A stretch of 7,726 nucleotides of DNA. It comes from Desulfovibrio sp. GTDB taxonomy: Bacteria > Desulfobacterota > Desulfovibrionia > Desulfovibrionales > Desulfovibrionaceae. This document shows, piece by piece, positions 6,352-7,726 of the stretch. A program made the position numbers and the translations under genes. Below the pieces are notes generated by a model. That model did not search any database. It saw nothing but the letters and a program-made list of their open reading frames with translations, and had not been told where the DNA came from. Position 1 is the stretch's first letter. Each line of letters starts with the position of its first letter. The DNA lies in contig JAAUYY010000151.1 in the NCBI GenBank assembly GCA_014804865.1, forward strand, positions 1 through 7,726, in the 5' to 3' direction.

Positions 6352-7241
6352 ATGCCTGGGAAATTGACGGACGCTCTATTGCGCGGAGCAAAGGCGACGG
6401 GAAAACCCTATAAACTTTTCGACGGCGACGGGCTTCACTCTGTAGTAAGCGCGAAAGGATCGAAGTTATGACGAATCGCCTATCGCATAAGGCGAATACG
6501 GCGCATGAACTGGCCAGGCCCGCGAATCAGGTATGCCGATACGCGCTAGTAATGCGCTATTGCGAATACGACGCGGCCAGGGACATTGGAAGACTATTGC
6601 GACCGGCGAAAACAAAACATCACGCCTGTTTTACGAATCCTCGGGATCTGGGTTTATTCCTGAAAAGCGCGGAGGCGTAGCAGGGTTATCCGCAAACTAC
6701 AATCGCGATACGCGTAATGGTTTACACGGTATTGCGCTACACGGAAGTCATCGACGCAAGGTGGAGCGAGATTGATTTTGATCAGGCTCTCTGGACTACT
6801 CCGGCGACAAGAAGGAAGCGACCCGAAGACGGGGGAGGAATGAAATGCCGAATCCCGCATATTGTCCCGTTGGCTCCGCAAGTACTGGATTTATTCAGGC
6901 AGTTGCGTGCGTTCAATTTCTCCAATGAATTAGTTTTCCCAGGGCGCAATACCCGATCGCGTCCTCTATCCTCCGTAGCGATAAAAAACGCCTTGCGCTA
7001 TATGGGCTATGGGAAAGATCAAATTTGTTCGCATGGATTTAGGGGAACTTTCTCGACGCTCGCCAATGAAAAGAAACAGGAAGGGGGAATCGATAGCGAC
7101 GTTATCGAAAAGGCAATGTCTCACAAGGGCAAGGATCAAATACGCGAATCCTATAATCACGCGGAATACCTCGAGCAACGGCGTCGCCTTATGAATATCG
7201 GGGCGGTTTATCTGGACGAACTCAAAGAGACTGCGGAATAA
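6352..7241 (+). pseudogene. Decayed P4-family tyrosine integrase
   Basis: Pieces of one integrase lie in order. The start (ATG 6352, with GAGG seven bases before) encodes MPGKLTDALLRGAKATGKPY, then KLFDGDGL and AKGSKL, the arm-binding (DUF4102-like) N-terminus. A TGA at 6469-6471 replaces the Trp expected after KGSKL; the same frame continues RIAYRI, as in intact relatives. About 110 residues are then missing and the frame changes near 6490. It resumes with ANQVCRYALV, PAKTKHHACFTNPRDLG, then a TAG at 6678-6680 in frame, then the catalytic domain: R in LRYTEV (6735-6737), HGFR (7032-7043), H in MSHK (7122-7124) and nucleophile Y in SYNHAEY (7152-7154). All recognisable catalytic residues survive, and ATG 6717 could yield a 174-residue catalytic fragment. 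About 8-10 extra residues (RPEDGGG region) precede PHIVPL compared with the usual form. A full-length active enzyme cannot be made. Confidence 0.92.
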
Positions 7242-7289
7242 CCGGCGGTATTCTTTCTTTTGTCGGCAAAAAAGAAAAAGGCGGGGTAT

Positions 7290-7661
7290 ATGTCAATTAT
7301 CGCGTTTGATACGCTCGCTTATAGCAAGCGGTTACAGCAAGGCGGAATCCCGCAAGAGCAAGCCGAGGCAATGGCGCAAGCCAACGCGGAGGCGTTCGCG
7401 AAAATCGCGGAGGAACGCGAATTAGCGACCAGACGGGATATAGAATCCGCAAAATTAGCCTTACGCAAGGATATTGAGACAACAGCATTAGCGTTGCGCA
7501 AGGATATTGAGACAGTAAAACTCGAGTTGAAAAACGACTTTCAAAAAGAAATAGCCAATACGAAACACGAGTTGTTGAAATGGACGGCGGGAATGATCGC
7601 GACGCAAGGCGCGGTTATCGTCGCCGCTCTGAGTATCGTCTATTCTTTGCTCAAGCAATAA
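7290..7661 (+). CDS. DUF1640-like coiled-coil protein with C-terminal membrane segment
   Basis: A 123-residue protein. An N-terminal part (FDTLAYSKRLQQGGIPQEQA, residues 6-25) resembles the opening of DUF1640/CCDC90-like proteins, where a 'tx.f...L..aG....qAea' pattern precedes a coiled coil. Residues about 29-90 are a long charged helix with consecutive 11-residue repeats (LATRRDIESAK, LALRKDIETTA, LALRKDIETVK, LELKNDFQKEI). ELLKWTAGM then leads into one membrane segment (about 99-120), as in the family. Function is unknown; relatives are common in bacteria and around mobile elements and probably oligomerise at the membrane. The ATG at 7290 is preferred, with AGGCGGGG (7279-7286) before it; a TTG at 7260 would add a lysine-rich decapeptide. 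It starts 48 bases after the integrase remnant and may be cargo of that element. Confidence 0.82.
   Translation: MSIIAFDTLAYSKRLQQGGIPQEQAEAMAQANAEAFAKIAEERELATRRDIESAKLALRKDIETTALALRKDIETVKLELKNDFQKEIANTKHELLKWTAGMIATQGAVIVAALSIVYSLLKQ
7422..7553 (+). repeat. 33-base tandem repeat inside the coiled-coil gene
   Basis: Four consecutive 33-base units (7422-7454, 7455-7487, 7488-7520, 7521-7553) each encode 11 residues. Units two and three are closest and share CGCAAGGATATTGAGACA exactly (7464-7481 and 7497-7514). The first is diverged and the fourth is recognisable mainly at protein level. The in-frame period and the near-identity of the central pair suggest recent duplication of a coiled-coil module. 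Confidence 0.85.
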
Positions 7662-7665
7662 TAGC

Positions 7666-7689
7666 GAAAAGTCTAGCTTTTTATTTTTT
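7666..7689 (+). terminator. Weak candidate terminator after the coiled-coil gene
   Basis: AAAAG (7667-7671) can pair with CTTTT (7677-7681) around a five-base loop, followed by a run of six T (7684-7689). The stem is short and mostly A-T, so this is only a suggestion. A second weak pairing, CTAGC (7673-7677) with GCTAG (7693-7697), overlaps it. The last 29 bases of the window show no recognisable feature. Confidence 0.25.
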
Positions 7690-7726
7690 GTGGCTAGGGA
7701 ATATTCAAGCGAGGTCATTCTGGGGA

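Noticed and set aside
6348..6353. Perfect TATAAT just before the integrase start
   Set aside because: It overlaps the ATG at 6352, so transcription would start inside the coding region, and no -35 lies at the right distance; judged a coincidence.
6352..6490. TGA at 6469 read as tryptophan (alternative code), since Trp is expected there
   Set aside because: TGA is the genuine stop of the binding protein, livH and livM in the same window, and the integrase has further lesions, so this is a nonsense mutation.
7422..7553. Regular 33-base repeats considered as a CRISPR array
   Set aside because: The units are contiguous with no spacers, are in frame, and encode a coiled coil with a diverging hendecad pattern.
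7488..7718. Minus-strand open frame of 76 codons at the window end
   Set aside because: It lies antisense over the coiled-coil gene, has no recognisable domain and no ribosome site, and the plus-strand gene explains the region.

Overview
The window looks like a stretch of chromosome from a Gram-negative bacterium with intermediate GC content and the standard bacterial code (TGA ends three genes here). A periplasmic binding-protein transporter, an exported rhodanese, a lipoprotein signal and a P4-type integrase beside tRNA-Phe fit a proteobacterium or Desulfobacterota-like organism. Synergistota is also possible. This placement is an inference from gene style, not from a marker gene.

Region 1 (1-3843, + strand) is a branched-chain amino-acid (or related amide/amino-acid) ABC transporter in the classical order: the C-terminal part of the periplasmic binding protein, two permeases (livH, livM) and two ATPases (livG, livF). 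The last four genes are joined by ATGA or TAATG overlaps, so this is one tightly coupled operon. Its promoter lies upstream of the window.

Region 2 (3848-5446, - strand) is a two-gene operon that converges on livF with only 4 bases between the stop codons. A class I PLP-dependent aminotransferase is read first, then a small exported single-domain rhodanese. A convincing promoter (TTGCTA, 17 bases, TATAAT) and a strong ribosome binding site precede the aminotransferase. A link between amino-acid import and transamination is plausible but rests only on proximity.

Region 3 (5463-6031, + strand) is a divergently transcribed small lipoprotein. Its mature part looks like a shortened, divergent PEBP (YbhB/YbcL-like) domain.

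Region 4 (6051-7726) is a mobile-element boundary. A complete tRNA-Phe(GAA), with an unusual G at discriminator position 73, is followed by a hairpin, TACCCACA repeats of the kind expected of integrase arm sites, and a decayed P4-family tyrosine integrase. The integrase carries a Trp-to-TGA stop, an internal deletion with frame change, and an amber stop, while its catalytic domain remains open. After it comes an intact small DUF1640-like coiled-coil membrane protein built from tandem 11-residue repeats. The far end of the element is not in the window. I found no CRISPR array, no insertion sequence and no clearly unprecedented system. The most unusual items are the lipoprotein, the G73 tRNA with its broken integrase, and the repeat-built coiled coil.
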